From: Thiomargarita sp.
Lineage (GTDB): Bacteria > Pseudomonadota > Gammaproteobacteria > Beggiatoales > Beggiatoaceae
DNA: 15,092 bases
Direction: 5' to 3'
Assembly: GCA_030635005.1 (NCBI GenBank)
Contig: DAOVZS010000038.1
Coordinates: 1 to 15,092, forward strand
A model generated the notes under the pieces. It was not told the origin of the DNA and did not search any database. It saw only the letters and a program-made list of their open reading frames with translations. How positions within the stretch are numbered: position 1 is the stretch's first letter; every line of letters begins with the position of its first letter. Below, one piece after another: positions 14,037-15,092 of this stretch. Position numbers and translations under genes: made by a program.

Positions 14037-14693
14037 GTGACTTCTGATGAAAAAAAACAACAGGTTGCAAAAGCAGCTTTAGACTATGTGATGGTAGATA
14101 CTATTATCGGAGTAGGGACAGGCAGTACTGCAAATTTCTTTATCGATGCCTTAGCAACGATTAAACATAAAATTGAAGGGGCAGTCGCCAGTTCAAATGC
14201 CACCGCTGAACGCCTAAAATCTAAGGGAATTCCTGTTTTTGACCTGAATAGTGTGACTGAGATTTCAGTTTATATTGACGGTGCCGATGAATCTAATCGG
14301 CATTTACACTTGATTAAAGGAGGCGGTGGTGCATTAACCCGTGAAAAAATTGTCGCTGCGGTGAGTCAACGCTTTGTGTGTATTGCAGATGACAGTAAAT
14401 TAGTGGATGTACTGGGAACCTTTCCACTGCCTATTGAAGTCATTCCTATGGCACGCGGTTATGTTGCACGTCAAATCATCAAATTAGGCGGAAAACCCAT
14501 TTTGCGCGAAGGATTTACGACGGATAATGGCAATTTGATTTTAGATATCCACAATTTGCAAATCACAGAGCCTGTTAAATTAGAAACGCAACTGAATGCT
14601 ATTACGGGTGTGGTGACCAATGGATTATTTGCTGCTCATCCTGCCACTGTCTTGTTATTGGGTAGCAATCACGGGGTTAAGGTATTAGATTAG
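14037..14693 (+). CDS. rpiA: Ribose-5-phosphate isomerase A
   Basis: Interconverts ribose 5-phosphate and ribulose 5-phosphate in the non-oxidative pentose phosphate pathway. With the GTG start the protein has 218 aa (E. coli 219), and its numbering agrees with E. coli: phosphate loop GVGTGST (25-31), active-site DGADE with Asp81 and Asp84, Lys94 in KGGGGALTREK, and catalytic Glu103. The C-terminal GVVTNGLFA is also typical. The start was chosen because MTSDEKKQQ aligns with E. coli MTQDELKKA and because of the spacing to AAGGAG. In-frame TTG (14016) and ATG (14028) codons upstream are less likely. It lies 21 nt after fabI and 1 nt before rsmD, so it is probably in the fabI transcript. Confidence 0.96.
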   Translation: MTSDEKKQQVAKAALDYVMVDTIIGVGTGSTANFFIDALATIKHKIEGAVASSNATAERLKSKGIPVFDLNSVTEISVYIDGADESNRHLHLIKGGGGALTREKIVAAVSQRFVCIADDSKLVDVLGTFPLPIEVIPMARGYVARQIIKLGGKPILREGFTTDNGNLILDIHNLQITEPVKLETQLNAITGVVTNGLFAAHPATVLLLGSNHGVKVLD

Positions 14694-14694
14694 A

Positions 14695-15092
14695 ATGACA
14701 GGTCACATACGCATTATTGCAGGAGAATGGCGGGGACGTAAATTGCAAGTCCCTGATAAACAAGGATTACGTCCCACGCCTTCTCGTGTGCGTGAAATGT
14801 TATTTAATTGGTTATCTGGAGCAATTTCAGGTAGCCGTTGTTTAGATTTATTTGCTGGATCGGGGGCATTAGGTATTGAAGCAGCGTCACGCGGTGCTAA
14901 ACAGGTCACTTTAGTTGAAAAAGACTGTCAGATTACACAAGGTTTAACACAACAAATACATATTTTTGATCCAAATATCAAACATATTAATGTCATTGCT
15001 GCCAATGCCTTAACATTTTTAAAAACCCCTACTACCCCTTTTGATATCGTTTTTTTAGATCCGCCTTTTGGAGCTGATTTACTCCAACCCTG
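14695..15092 (+). CDS. rsmD: 16S rRNA (guanine(966)-N(2))-methyltransferase RsmD (3' end missing)
   Basis: Methylates G966 of 16S rRNA on the assembled small subunit with S-adenosylmethionine. The first 132 codons are present and the frame is open to the window end. Visible: the N-terminal MTGHIRIIAGEWRGRKLQVP and LRPTPSRVREMLFNWL typical of RsmD, the SAM-binding motif I CLDLFAGSGALGIEA (from residue 49), the acidic end of strand 2 in VTLVEKD, and the catalytic DPPF (122-125), which defines N2-guanine and N6-adenine methylases. The ATG at 14695 begins one base after the rpiA stop, so translation is probably coupled. The full protein is normally just under 200 aa, so about a third is missing. 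Confidence 0.95.
   Translation, partial: MTGHIRIIAGEWRGRKLQVPDKQGLRPTPSRVREMLFNWLSGAISGSRCLDLFAGSGALGIEAASRGAKQVTLVEKDCQITQGLTQQIHIFDPNIKHINVIAANALTFLKTPTTPFDIVFLDPPFGADLLQP

Overview
The window is AT-rich chromosomal DNA from a gammaproteobacterium. GyrB, FabI, RpiA and RsmD all read as ordinary gammaproteobacterial proteins, and the left half is a Pseudomonas-type Pil-Chp (twitching motility) chemosensory cluster. Between pilJ and chpA there are tandem heptamers of the TAACTGA/TAACTAA type. Such intergenic repeats are known from the large sulfur bacteria (Beggiatoaceae), so a Beggiatoa/Thioploca-like Thiotrichales member is my best guess. That placement is an inference and has not been tested by phylogeny.

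Layout, left to right. Bases 1-1305 (+) are the 3' part of pilJ, the type IV pilus chemoreceptor. Bases 1303-1381 hold a hairpin and four TAACTGA-like heptamers that run into the next start codon. Bases 1379-5740 (+) are a 1453-aa ChpA-like hybrid kinase with four FimL/ChpA-like N-terminal repeats, HPt, CheA core, CheW and receiver domains. Bases 5769-6239 and 6236-6706 (+) are two CheW-like proteins of 156 aa each, overlapping by ATGA. Bases 6710-8461 (+) are an asparagine-synthase-family amidotransferase of the AsnO/NAGGN (N-acetylglutaminylglutamine amide, an osmolyte) type, starting 3 nt after the second CheW-like gene. All these genes run the same way with small gaps and may be one operon. 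The adaptors and receptor feed the ChpA kinase, while the amidotransferase is a metabolic passenger or a stress-linked partner.

Bases 8496-10886 (-) are gyrB, convergent with the amidotransferase and separated from it by a hairpin. gyrB has its own extended -10 promoter and is not beside dnaA/dnaN/recF. Bases 10998-11606 (-) encode a 202-aa lysine-rich protein I do not recognise, with a good sigma70-type promoter and a hairpin after its stop. The 292-nt divergent gap 11607-11898 holds that promoter, a plus-strand terminator-like hairpin with no plus-strand gene before it, and a weak candidate promoter for the next gene.

Bases 11899-13158 (+) are a glutamate/aspartate-type cation symporter. 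Then come fabI (13215-14015), rpiA (GTG start at 14037, to 14693) and the 5' part of rsmD (14695-15092), closely packed on the plus strand behind an extended -10 promoter. This right-hand part is ordinary housekeeping DNA. I saw no tRNA, rRNA, CRISPR array, insertion sequence or phage gene.
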